In this document: positions 9,141 through 19,999 of the stretch, in pieces
Position numbering within the stretch: the stretch's first letter is position 1
Layout: the number at the start of each line of letters is the position of its first letter
DNA from: Diplonema japonicum
Taxonomy: Eukaryota > Euglenozoa > Diplonemea > Diplonemida > Diplonemidae
NCBI GenBank assembly: GCA_964019335.1
Contig: OZ025664.1
Coordinates: 558,001-622,000 of the forward strand
Length of the DNA stretch: 64,000 bases
Direction: 5' to 3'
Translations under genes and position numbers: made by a program
Notes under the pieces: generated by a model
Told to the model about the DNA's origin: nothing
The model's database searches: none
The model's input: the letters and a program-made list of their open reading frames with translations, nothing else

Positions 9141-9218
9141 TCCCTTTTCTTGAAACAGTTTTTTTTTTTAGTCTCAAAAGATCTATTGCGTATTCAATGC
9201 ACTTCCAGAGCCGTGGTG
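8762..9218. other. 3' flank of LPMO copy 1 and spacer
   Basis: Up to 9140 this is the duplicated 3' flank. It includes a small hairpin (AGAGAC 8964-8969 pairing with GTCTCT 8975-8980). T runs follow. No further gene is seen before ATG 9219. Confidence 0.65.
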
Positions 9219-9731
9219 ATGGCATACCTCGCAGAGAGGGAAGAGCTAGGGCTACTGAAGAGGACGGAGCCGTTCTTGAAATTGAGGGCGGCGGAGCAGG
9301 GATATGAGGTTGAGATGTTGAAGGGGCGATTGGAAGCACTAGAGGGGTTGGACGGGGGGGACTTGGATGTGGTGCTGGGGTACTTGGCAGATGCCGCCGC
9401 ACTAAAAAGCAAGCTAACTGGAATCTTGAAAAGCCAAGAAGAAGATGTCAGTAGACTGCAGGTCATGCACACAGAATGCTCCGATGTCACCTCGCAAATT
9501 GTCACCCGACTGAAGTTCGAACTCCACCAACAGCACCTCCGTCACGCGTCCCTCCGAGCAACTCAGGCATCCCTCCTACAGCCACAACGCCTTCTCTCCG
9601 CAGAGGCCGACCTTGTCGGCACTGAGATCCAACATACCTCCCTCAAAGCGCAGCTTGCAGAGAAGGCCAAGTCTGTCTCTGACATCACCAGCATTATCCA
9701 GCGGCACATCAGCAGGCCGCCTGCTCCGTGA
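9219..9731 (+). CDS. Small coiled-coil protein, unrecognised
   Basis: The 170-residue product is predominantly helical with heptad-like Leu spacing (about residues 1-60, 70-95 and 120-160), for example LLKRTEPFLKLRAAEQGYEVEMLK. Its size and coil content resemble small subunits of cytoskeletal or tethering complexes, but I cannot assign it. I chose ATG 9219 because the frame upstream is translated from T-rich spacer and from the end of the LPMO duplication. There is no membrane segment and no intron. Confidence 0.6.
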   Translation: MAYLAEREELGLLKRTEPFLKLRAAEQGYEVEMLKGRLEALEGLDGGDLDVVLGYLADAAALKSKLTGILKSQEEDVSRLQVMHTECSDVTSQIVTRLKFELHQQHLRHASLRATQASLLQPQRLLSAEADLVGTEIQHTSLKAQLAEKAKSVSDITSIIQRHISRPPAP

Positions 9732-9832
9732 TTGAACAAATGTATTTGCTAGTTTTTCTCTTTTTTATTTGTACCTAAAATGTTGTTTTGTACTTACTTT
9801 TAACTGATTGCTTTCATGCCTGCGGCCCCAAA

Positions 9833-12587
9833 ATGCACTCAGGGTCCATGATACAAGAGGAGCAGCCACCACCCGTGTGCCATGCCGACCTCGCTCTGGA
9901 AGCTGCTGTAGAGCAGCCTTCTCCGTCCGAGGGGATAGATGGGATGCTATTAGGGCTTGGTGCCGTGGCGAGCAAACAAGAGAGGATGCGCATGCTGATA
10001 GGTGTTCTGCCGGAAAGAAGCATGGAGCAAGGAAGCTCTGAAAAGGAAGTCCCGAACCTGGAAACCATGGCGGAGAACTGCCTTGCGACGCACGGGTTGG
10101 GGTCGCGGATCAGCGTGCAGAAGAAACTGCTAGAGGCATCTAATGGGTTCTGCAAAGCACTTGAAATGCGACCTGTTGGGAGAAAGAAGCGTGCTGAGAG
10201 AATGCGACAGCCTGTAACGGAAGAACTGATCGGTCCTGATGGGTACAATTATATCAGCACCATGCCAAGCGTGGCTGCTGCGGCAAACCTGAGGAACCTG
10301 TGGAGCGGTGAGGTCGACGACGATGTGAAGGTGATCCTAGAGCAGTGGGTCACCAAGCTGAAGAAGGCAGCAACCAGCACAACCCTCGTACTTCCTGGCG
10401 ACGATGTATGCGAATCACCCTCCACCAGCTACATCGACTGGGACAGCGAGAGGTTAGCTGCCGCTGAACGCAAGCTTCAAGCCGCGGTAAAACGGCGTGA
10501 TGAGCTCATCTCTGAAACCCACGCCTCACACACCAAGCAAGCCGAGTGGCATACACAAGAGCTCTCCTCAGAAGAGTGGCGCGTCCGCGAAGCTCAAAAG
10601 ATCATTGATGACATCAAAAGGAACACCCCTAACCAGCCCCCTACACCCATCGAACTCCCCCTCGCCGAGCCAGATGAAACTCCCCCCGATGTCCTCCTCA
10701 TTCAAGGTTCTTCCGGTGTCGACGGGCGCTACTTCAAACACCACTCTCAGGAAGACGCGTACATTAGATCCGACGGAATGTACTTGTTTTACGACGGGCA
10801 CAAGTGGGGGATCACACACCTGACTACAAAACGCCCGTTGGTACTGACCTTGAACACTGCCGTAAGGAACCCCTGCAATATCATACAGTGGTACGAGGCA
10901 GACATGGCGCGTGGGAAGTTCGTTTTCAGCCACAACATAAAGGTGACACCCTCGCAAGAGTCGCGCAATGACAATGAGAAGTACCTTGAGGGAATGGGGT
11001 TTGGATCTCAAGAGATCGAAGCGGCTCTGGCGTGCAGCGACGGGAACATGGAAGGAGCGTTGGACTTGTTGGTGCGTGGAGGGTCCGAAGAGCCGCAACT
11101 AGATATCCAACCCTCGCCAGACATGGACGGGTTGACGGAGAATCTTAGTTTTCAGACCACAGAGTCACAGTCTTCCTTGCAATCTGAGACGGTTCTTCCT
11201 TTTTGTCACACGTCCAGTACGTCAAGCATCCCGTTGTCAAGCACAGATAGCTTTTCAACACCTGCCTTTGCTGCACCTGTACCGCCACCCACGGTTGAGT
11301 CCGGCAGCAGTAGCTCCCCCGACCTCCTCTCATCGATGCAGCTCATGTTCAGCACAATCGACCCGGCCATCATACAGGACGTGCTGCACCAGACGAAAAA
11401 CTCGGAACATGAAACCATTCTTGCCCTGTCGCAACTCCTCCACACCCCCGAATCAACTCCTTCAACGTCTAGTCTCCTTGTTCCGCAACAAGCATCCCGG
11501 CCTGTGAGCTTTAAGCAGCTCCCGAAGTACCGTGTGGTGCCCCTCAAAGGAGTGGCCTACAGGCAGACGACAAACATTAAGAACATCGAAAAGTCCATCA
11601 TGGGCCCCCGGTGTGGTGACATTGTTTCCTCAGCAGAGGCCACAAGCGATTGGATCAAACTCGAGAATGGTTATTACCTCCCGCAGCACAAGGACGGCAG
11701 GCAGCTGCTTGAGCGTGTTGATGAAGAGGCGGAAGCGACCCAGAGGTGGCTGGGCAAGGCGGCGTTGGACTTGGCGAAGGATGTGGAGGACCTGCATATT
11801 GCGCTGTCGGGGGGGAGGGTGAAACTGGCTTGTCTGTTGCTAGACGCAGGGTGCCGAACGGATATCTCAAGTAAGAATGGCGTATCGTGCATGGCGCTAG
11901 TAGAGGCGCACCCCGCCTTCAACGCTGTGTCTGATGAGGTGCTAAACGTCGTGAAGCATGTGACCGCAGATGGCAGGCTGTACGTGAAGGACGCATCGGG
12001 GCTAACGATCCTCGTTAGAGCTTGCTTGAAAGGCAAGGCAGGGCTCATCCTTTGCTTGCTGCAATGTGGGGCAGACCCCTGTGACACCGACGCACAGGGC
12101 AGGTCCGCCATTGGGGTTGCCATCGAGACTAAGATCCACGACAGAGCGGCGTTCAAGGAATGGCACGCTGTGCTTTCTCACCTTGCCACGCAAGAAGCTC
12201 TATCAACGCAAGGGCACACAGGGGAGTCGGACGGCTACAACGTCTTGCACACGGCACTGAACAATGGGAAGATAGGACGCGTCAACTTGTTATTAGAATT
12301 CGGAGCGTCCCCTCTAGGCAAAAGCAGACATAGTTTAACACCCCTTGTGCTTGCTCTTCGGTCACCTGCCTTTCTTCAACAAAATGCGGCCAGCGCTCTG
12401 GTGATCGTAAAGAAGCTGGCGGTCCAGTCCATTATAAACGAGCCAGACTGCGAAGGGAACACGCCGCTTGTGCTTGCGGCCAAGACAGGCAGGGCGGACT
12501 TTGTCAACGCCATCCTGCAGATGAAGCCTAACATCGCAGCACGTAACAAGCAAGGGCACACCGCACTGTCGTACGCCGTCATGGTAT

Positions 12588-12651
<64 letters not shown>

Positions 12652-13334
12652 AGCATCCTTGGAACGGAGATGCATCTGTGGTGAAGCAACTCGCAACGCC
12701 CGAAGCGCTAGGTGGGGACATGGAGGTGGTGCAACACGTGATGGACCCCGGGAAGGTGGACTTTGTAGAAGCGCTGATGGAAGCGGGTGTGGTGTGGGGA
12801 GGGGAAGCCATGCTGGATGCTGTAAGGAAGGAGGGAGGAGAAAGGTGGGAAGGTGTCCTGCAGGGGCTATGTGGACGTGGACTGCTACAAATACAAGATG
12901 AAGAGGGAAACAGTGCTTTGCACGTAGGGCTAGCATGTGGGATGTACGAGAACGCAAAGGTGTTGATAGAGAATGGGGCCGACATCGCAGCCATGAACAG
13001 TGGCGGTATGACACCGCTGCACGTAGCCGCTAGCCGCCATGACTGTGACACAAGGGGGACTGGCATTCTGCAGTCACTTATCACTCCAGCTACTATCTCC
13101 GTTCGTGATGCTTCGGGAAGAACACCTCTCCACTATGCCTCCTCCTCTGAGCAATGGACTACCATCCTCACTCTCGTCACTGCCGGCGCCTCACCAAATA
13201 CACAAGATCGCAAGCAGCTCTACCCCTACCAGTTGGTCACTCACCGCACCCTTTCTCAAGAACCTGCTGCCACTGCTTTGAAAGCGCTCTCCACCCCAGC
13301 TGCGCTTACTGCTTCTGTCTTCACTGACTCTTGA
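9833..13334 (+). CDS. UBA/CUE and ankyrin-repeat protein, one poly-A intron
   Basis: Two exons, 9833-12583 and 12654-13334, give 1143 residues. The middle region has a UBA-like fold (YLEGMGFGSQEIEAALACSD, about residue 385 onward) and, after a Ser/Thr/Pro-rich stretch, a CUE-like fold (LLSSMQLMFSTIDPAIIQDV). Both types bind ubiquitin. About eight or more ankyrin repeats follow, for example CEGNTPLVLAAKTGRADFVN, EEGNSALHVGLACGMYENAK, SGGMTPLHVAA and ASGRTPLHYASS. The intron is GTATC, 62 A, CAG and is phase 0; joining across it keeps the ankyrin pattern. The product may be a ubiquitin-reading adaptor, but no RING or HECT ligase domain is visible. The start is the first ATG in frame; Met6 is an alternative. 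Confidence 0.8.
12584..12653 (+). other. Intron made of GTATC, 62 A and CAG
   Basis: The donor GTATC is followed by an uninterrupted run of 62 A (12589-12650) and then the acceptor CAG. There is no polypyrimidine tract. Excision restores frame and ankyrin repeats on both sides. Confidence 0.85.
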
Positions 13335-13782
13335 CCAGATATAAAATGAACTTTTTTTTTTTTTTTTTTTTTTTTTACACGTTTTTCTTTTTTTAACAAA
13401 TTCTTATTTGTCAGAGACTTTAAACGGAAAGAAACAAAAAGAAGAAGAAAAAAAAATAAACTAACGCTCGTGCGCACAAACAAAATGGAGTTTTTTTTTT
13501 CTTTTCTTTTTTTCCTGCGTGTTTTCTTTAAGTTTCTTTTAAAAATAGACAGGGACGTTACTTTAACTTTTTTTTCTTTTTTTGAACCAGCGATTTTTTC
13601 TATTGGTTTCTCAATTGGGGTGGAACGGGGGGGGGGGGGGGGGGGGATACAGTGGCCTCTTTTCTTTTCCCCCTCCTTAAATATCTCCCATTGTTTTTTG
13701 TTTTTGTTATGGAATTCTATTTTTTTTTGTATTCTCCGTTATCTTCTCTCCTTTCATCCAAGCAGACCCCAAGCTGGGTGAG
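13335..13782. other. Intergenic spacer with T22 and G19-type runs
   Basis: Long T runs near 13351-13376 and a G run at about 13628-13646 dominate. Nothing gene-like is seen. Confidence 0.65.
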
Positions 13783-14484
13783 ATGGCAGTCTTTGTAGTA
13801 GACATGACACGTGAAGTGTGGGGTGACGTCGAAAACCTGGGCATAGTGCTGGACGATATTGCTGTATCTAAGCAGTTGTACTTGCTTGGGGGTGTAGGTA
13901 GGCACGCAGCAGTCATAGGGGTTGGGGGGGATTCTGTCAGATATTTGGAAGGGAAGAGAGGCGATCGGGAGGAGCCTTGGGAAGGGTGCGATGGACTGCT
14001 CTTGCACCGTGCGATGGCGATGGCCCTCTGCTTCGTACAAAAGCATCAAAAAGTAGGCGGGAAGGTATCTCTTGTCCTTGGCTCCCCATCTTTGCTAGCG
14101 GAACACATGAAGGTGATGAATGTGGCATACACAGCTAATGCAGCTAAAGTGGAATTGAACACGTTCTGGGTTGGGAAGAAGTCGCCTGACCTCCTCATCA
14201 AGCAGGCTGCTGCATCTTCCAAAGGTTTCTTCCAAGAACCACCCGCAAACACCTCTCTTCTCCCACTGCTTCTCCAAGCGTTCGTGTCGCCCAAGGTCAG
14301 CGGATCTCCCATCCTTCCTCCCGCAACCTCCGTCGACACCCGCGCCACTTGCCGCCAGACCCAGAAGCTCATCGACTTGGGTCTCGCCTGCCCTTCGTGC
14401 TTCAGCATCTTCTCCACCAATATCGGACTCGAAAAAGCAGTCTCCTGTCCTACATGCGGCATTACCTTGACGCCGCTTGAATGA
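13783..14484 (+). CDS. GTF2H3/TFB4: TFIIH core subunit p34/Tfb4 homologue
   Basis: p34 is a structural subunit of the TFIIH core, used in RNA polymerase II initiation and nucleotide excision repair. The N-terminus (MAVFVVDMTREVW) matches the first strand of its von Willebrand A-like domain. The C-terminus has the family's signature: TRATCRQTQKLIDLGLACPS followed by CFSIF and a second pair, SCPTCG, which together make a C4 zinc site (CPSC and CPTC). At 233 residues it is shorter than the roughly 300 residues usual for the family, mostly through a compact A domain. The ATG at 13783 starts exactly at the domain's first strand, so little is missing. No intron is seen. Confidence 0.85.
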   Translation: MAVFVVDMTREVWGDVENLGIVLDDIAVSKQLYLLGGVGRHAAVIGVGGDSVRYLEGKRGDREEPWEGCDGLLLHRAMAMALCFVQKHQKVGGKVSLVLGSPSLLAEHMKVMNVAYTANAAKVELNTFWVGKKSPDLLIKQAAASSKGFFQEPPANTSLLPLLLQAFVSPKVSGSPILPPATSVDTRATCRQTQKLIDLGLACPSCFSIFSTNIGLEKAVSCPTCGITLTPLE

Positions 14485-14570
14485 TTGTTGCTAATTTGTA
14501 TTCTTCTTGCTTGCACATATATTTAGAACACCATAGGGGCGGGGGGTGAACGAAATAAGAAGCCCAATTT

Positions 14571-17500
14571 ATGTCAGCACCACCACCGGGTGCCCTGCCG
14601 CCCCAGCGAACGGGCGGAATGCAGCCGCCTTCGGCTCAAGGTGCTAGACCACCCCCTGGCCAGGCACCTGTACACGCATCTCAGCCTCCGCCAGGCATGC
14701 CAGGAGCTCCTGGAATGCAGCGACCACCAGGCGCGCCGGGAGCACTTCCTTCTGGGATGCCAGCAGCCAACAGGCCACCAGGCATGCCTGGTGCTCCTCC
14801 TTCGGGAATGCCCAGTGCGCATGGAGGCCCTCCAGCAGGAATGCCAGGTGCATCACAGGCAGGTCGGCCGACTGGAATGCCGGGGGCACCTCCTGGGATG
14901 GCACCGCCCAGTGCAGCGGGGGCACCCCCTGGAATGGCGCCGCCTAGTGCAGTTGGAGCACCCCCTGGGATGCATAGCCGCCCAAGTGGTACGCCGGGGG
15001 CTCCGCCCGGTACAGCTGTGCCTAACAGACCAGGTATGACAGGTTCGCTCCCTGCTGGGGTGTCTACCGCTGGGGCACCTCCTGCGATGAATAGGCCTGG
15101 CATGCCCGGGGCACCCCCCGCTTCGGGAAGTCCCGCGATGAACATGCCAGGAGCGACACCAGTTAACCGACCAGCGGGTGTGCATCCTACTGGCATGCCG
15201 GGTCAACCAACTCCCAGTGGTGTGCCTGCCGCACGCAGTGCTCCTCCTGGTGCCCAAGGTCTTCCCTCTGGACCCTTTGCGGGAACACCAGGCGCTCCTC
15301 CTGCTACAACCACACGTCCACCCTCAACGGGTATACCTCCTGCTGGGATGCCCGGTGCACCTCATCCGCAGTCCGGTGTTCCTCCTTCAGGTGCACGGCC
15401 ACCAAACATGCCCGGTGCTCCTTCAGCAGGAGGCATGCCTGGAGCACCCACACCCGCGAACCGCCCCCCCGGAGCACCACCTAGTGGGATGCCCGGGGCA
15501 CCACCTACTGGGATGCCCGGGGCACCACCTACTGGGATGCCCGGAGCGCCACCTACTGGGATGCATGGTGCACCTCCTTCTGGGATGCCTGGTGCACCTC
15601 CAACTGGGATTCCCCCTACTGGTGCACCTGCTGCTGGAATGCCTGGAGCACCTCCTACTGGGATGCACGCCCCTGGGATTCCCCCTACTGGTGCACCTCG
15701 CGCGGGGATGCCTGGTGCACCTCCAACCGGCGCACACATGCCCGGAGCACCTCCTCCTGCGAACCGGCCTGCTATGCCTGGAGCACCTCCAGCAGGCATG
15801 CCTGGGGCACCTTCTGGCCCCCCTGCCGCTACACGTCCGCCCCCGGGCAATGCTCCTGCACCCGGTCAACAAGCAACTCCTCCAGCAAGACCAGTGATGC
15901 CAGGTGCGCCTCCGGGTGGTATCCCTGCTGCTGCACAGCGTCCTGCCACTGCAGACGGTTTGGCTGGCGCACCAGGAAGACCGCCGATGGGTGTCGGTGC
16001 ACCCACCCAACCTCATCCTGGGAAGACGATGGCACCGCCAGGCATGCATAGGCACCCTGTGGCCGAAGCAGCTCCTTCACAAGGGGCCGAACCACCTATG
16101 GCTGAATCAATGGAACAGGAACAACCAGGTGCTGTGCCACGCCATGCGAATGTGAACAGGCCGCCAGGTGTTATTCCCCCCCGGCAGCCTGTTCCGGGGC
16201 ATTCGAGTAATTCTAAGTCTCTCGGAGGGAGCGGGATCCCGTTCACGTCGCCGACCTCTCCGAACCCTAGCAGAGACACTAAAGAGGCCCCCTCAGCCGT
16301 AGGAAGGCGCGATTTCAGGCCTCAGGCATCATCCTCACGCAGTAAGATCGACAGCAACCAGATCCCTTCACCCGTCGACCAGGCGAACATCAACGTCACA
16401 AAGGTGTCCTTTAAGACAGACAGGCAGGATGCCCCCCCGAAGGCAGATTCGCAGTATATTGCTGTCGACGCTGCGAATGCATCGCCGCGCTACATGAGAA
16501 CTTCCATGTACTCCATCCCGCCCGACAGCGACAAACTAAGGAACTGCGGTATCCCCTGGGGTGTGGCCATGTCACCGTTGGCCAGTGTTGAAGTAGGTGA
16601 ACAAAAAACTCCATGCATCCAGACCGGTCAGAATGGCCCCATAAGATGCAAAAGGTGTCGTGCGTTCATCAACTGCGGCGTTGTGTTTGAAAACAAGGGA
16701 CGCACGTGGAGCTGCAACATGTGCGGCGTGGCGAACGAGGTCGACACTGACTACTTTGCGAACCTTGACCCCGACGGCATCAGGACTGACGTATGTTGCA
16801 AAATATCTGTTTTACATCCCCACAGATTCAAGAAAGGCCTGAGCTGTCATTCGGCAGTGTGGAGTGGGACGTGCAGATGGTGCCCGAGCTTTCGTACGGC
16901 GGGAACAACTGGGACAAGTCAAAGCCTGCTCCTGTGCTCCCCATGAAGCAGCTGTTCATCATCGACATCAGCAAGAGGTCCACCAACGCACTTGCCTCGT
17001 TGAGCGTCGCATTGCAACAAGCATTAGAAGAGATGGCAGTCGTGCACCCCAAATGCCATGTGGCCTTCATGACGTACGCGTCGTCGGTATGACCAACAAG
17101 CGCAAGCCACTTCATACAGGTTCACTTCTACGACATGACGAAACCCAACCTCCCCATCTACATGGCACCCGATGTTGACGACATGTTCGTGCCCCTCCCC
17201 TTCAACAAGGTGTGCTGGGTTGAGATCGGTGACAAGCTCGACGTGTGCCTGGAGTTCGTCGAGAGGCTGCCGCACATGGTCAACGCGGTCGACGAGGACG
17301 GCTCAGCACTTGGGTCCGCTCTTGTGGCAGGCGAACTCGTTCTTGACGGGACGGGTGGTAAGATCATGCTCACATACAGCCAGGCACCCACAGCAGGTGC
17401 GGGTGTGTTCAAAGCCCGCGACGACCACAAGCTCCTCGCCACCGACAAAGAGAAGGAACTCTGGTGCCCTGCTCCTGGGTGGTGGCCCGAGTTTGGCGTG

Positions 17501-18824
17501 AAATGTGCGAAGAAACAAATTTCCATCGACGTCTTAGCCTTCCCTATGACAAGTTGCGAGCTATCGACCATCGGTTCACTGTGCGGCATAACCGGCGGGC
17601 AGCTGTATTTGTACGCAAACTTCAACCACCAGAGAGACGGGGAGAGACTGGCACATCAAGTGACAAGAAACCTCACAAGAGAGACAGGGTATGCAGGGAT
17701 GATGCTTCTGAGAACGAGCCCCGGCATCAGAGTGAAAGGGTACAGCGGGCACTTTTTCCAGTCGGACCCCGATGTGGTGGACCTTGCAGGCATCGATTGC
17801 GACAAGACGTACACCGTGGAGCTGGAACATGAGAGGAAGATCAACCCAACATCGACCACAGCGTCATATCTACAGATGGCACTTCTGTACACAAGAAGAG
17901 ACGGCAAGAGGCGGATAAGAGTGCACACCCTGAGGCTGCAAGTTGCACAGTCCATCCCGCTCATCTTCAGGTACGCTGATCTGGAGACGACAGTAGCGTT
18001 GGTGACACGAAAGGCAATCGCTTTGGTGGAGACGAAGGGGTTGATAGCAGCAAGGGATCTCATCCACAGGACGTGCGTAGACATCCTCGCGGGGTACAGG
18101 CAGCATTGCGCAATGAACTCCCCAAGCGGGCAGCTGGTGCTTCCCGAGGCTCTGAAACTGATCCCCATCTACAGTCTGTCCATCTCGAAGTCACCATGCT
18201 TCAGACCAACAGGCGGGAACGACAGTGTTGACGAGCGTGTGTACCAACTGTTCAACTTGAAGACGATGAGGCTTTGCGACATCGCACCGTACTTCTACCC
18301 ACGGCTGTACCCCATACACGCAATGCCGCATAACTGCGGGATGTTCGACGATGAGAAGGGTGTGTTCATCCTTCCCAACCCCGAGATCCTCGCTTCTGAT
18401 AAGGTGAACAGCTCTGGGGTGTACCTTTTGCATGATTTTGCAACAGACTGTTTCTATGTGTGGGTGGGTGAGAGGGCCTCTCTTGCATTGCAGCAAACCC
18501 TGTTCAGTGCCCCCAACGGGGTCACCATCGAGACCGTGCAGAACTTCAGCAAACTTATTTCGGAAACAACCTCCCCTTCTACTACTGAAGGCGAGCAAAC
18601 AATGGCAAGATGGCAGGTATGGACAGTGTCTTGGGGGTGGGTATTATTTTTTTTTTTTTTCCCTTTATAACAGATGGCATCGATAATCCAGTATCTGAAC
18701 CATCAGCGCTGTACCAGCTCTGATGGGGTTTATCTTATCAGGGAAAGGCAAGACCAGATGGAGGGTACTTTCTTTGGGAGGTTCGTGGAAGACAAGCAGG
18801 TATGTGTCTAAATAGATATTTTTG

Positions 18825-18869
<45 letters not shown>

Positions 18870-18943
18870 AGGGTCCAAACCTGGTTGCCCATCGTGATTA
18901 TCTGATCATGTTGCACAAAAACATTCAGGCCCGTTTGAAATAA
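14571..18943 (+). CDS. SEC24: COPII coat subunit Sec24
   Basis: Sec24 selects cargo in the COPII coat at ER exit sites. Five exons (14571-16790, 16826-17086, 17120-18616, 18674-18799, 18872-18943) join in phase 0 to give 1391 residues. Residues 1-500 or so are low complexity, with many 'GMPGAPPT'-like repeats. The zinc finger is RCKRC...WSCNMCG (about residues 690-715). The trunk follows (QLFIIDISKRSTN and FMTYASSVHFYD across an intron), then beta-sandwich and helical domains and a gelsolin-like domain (VYLLHDFATDCFYVWVG). The end (DGVYLIRERQDQMEGTFFGR, then HRDYLIMLHKNIQARLK) matches the Sec24 C-terminus. Introns are 35, 33, 57 and 72 nt; the last has a 44-A run. Confidence 0.93.
18800..18871 (+). 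other. Sec24 intron 4 with a 44-A run
   Basis: GTATGTGTCTAAATAG opens the intron. A at 18825-18868 runs directly into CAG. Its removal rejoins VEDKQ to GPNLVAHRDYL in frame. Confidence 0.85.
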
Positions 18944-19032
18944 AAATAAAAAAAAGGAATAAAATAAAGAAGAGAAGAAAACCGAGAAATTAAACAGACA
19001 AACACTCATTCACTCATACAAAACCAAAGTGT

Positions 19033-19088
<56 letters not shown>

Positions 19089-19999
19089 GGTATTTTTTTT
19101 TTAAATTTCTTCTTGGCGAATATGAGAAGACTCGCGAAAGAAGGAAAAAAGAAAATAAAGAAAAAAGAGGGTGGGGCGGGGGAAAAAAAGGGGTTAGGAA
19201 AAAGGGTGTGACGGAAAAAAAAAAAGAAAATAAAGGAGTGTTTCACGTGTTTATAGTGTAAACCTTTAAAACAACAGAAGGGACAGGGGAGGGGGAGACG
19301 GAGGGGGTACGTTGAGAACGGCTACCCTCCCTCCTTTGGTAGCAGCGCACCCATTTTTACTTTTTTTTTAAAGGTTGGCCCTCGTTGCTCCCCCCCCTTT
19401 TCTAAGTAAACTTTTTTTTCTTAAAAAAAAGAAAGAAAACCATTACGAGACCAAAGAGAGATGAACTGGTCCTTCCCCCCCCCCCCCCCCCCCTCCCTTT
19501 CCCCAGCCTTTTTTTTAGCTCCCTTTTTTTATCTGAAGCGAGTCATGTCAGGAAAGTCTGTGCAAGGGTAACGGGTGCTCGGCAGAGAGACAAGAATAAA
19601 GCAAACCTTGGCCGGCTGTTGCACTACCAGCAGACTGTGGTGGCCGTACCGAACGCCGTTGGACTTGCGCCACCTTGACGCTAAAGAATCGAATTTTCTC
19701 TCTTTCTTTCTCTTTCTCCCTGCCGCACCGTTTTTATTTGCCTGTGATGGGTCGTTGCTGAAGCTTCTCTCCCCCATCACAGTGAATTCTCCATTTTTCT
19801 TTTATTTTTTTGCTCTTTCCACGGTATAAGTTTACTTCCCCCCTTTTTTTTCCCCCTTTTTGTCTTTTTGTTTTGTTTCATGATATTTTAACGCACGCTG
19901 CTATGGGTTGAACACACTTCAAAAAAGAAAAAGAAAAAAGGGAAAAGGGCGGAGAAAGATTCATAACACATACACGTACCCCACATGTATATATAGACC
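18944..19999. other. One-kb intergenic spacer with T50 and C15 runs
   Basis: A T run covers about 19034-19083 and a C run about 19477-19492. Two less repetitive islands, about 19260-19340 and 19530-19700, show no convincing exon on either strand and no tRNA-like B box. Their nature is unknown. Confidence 0.55.

Noticed and set aside
12589-12650. Poly-A run as the tail of a retroposed gene
   Set aside because: It lies between exons of one ankyrin gene, is bounded by GTATC and CAG, and is not followed by a target-site repeat.
15470-15720. Regular repeats that might suggest a CRISPR array
   Set aside because: The units are in-frame MPGAPP-coding repeats inside an exon, without unique spacers of constant length.
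14681-15850. Open frames in other frames and on the - strand over the Sec24 repeats
   Set aside because: They arise from the repetitive Pro-Gly-Ala-coding DNA and give Gly/Ala/Pro or Arg/His-rich products without independent support.
18944-19999. A tRNA or other known RNA gene in the large spacers
   Set aside because: I found no tRNA B-box-like GGTTCGAATC with a matching cloverleaf, and no recognisable SRP, snRNA or rRNA segment here or in other spacers.
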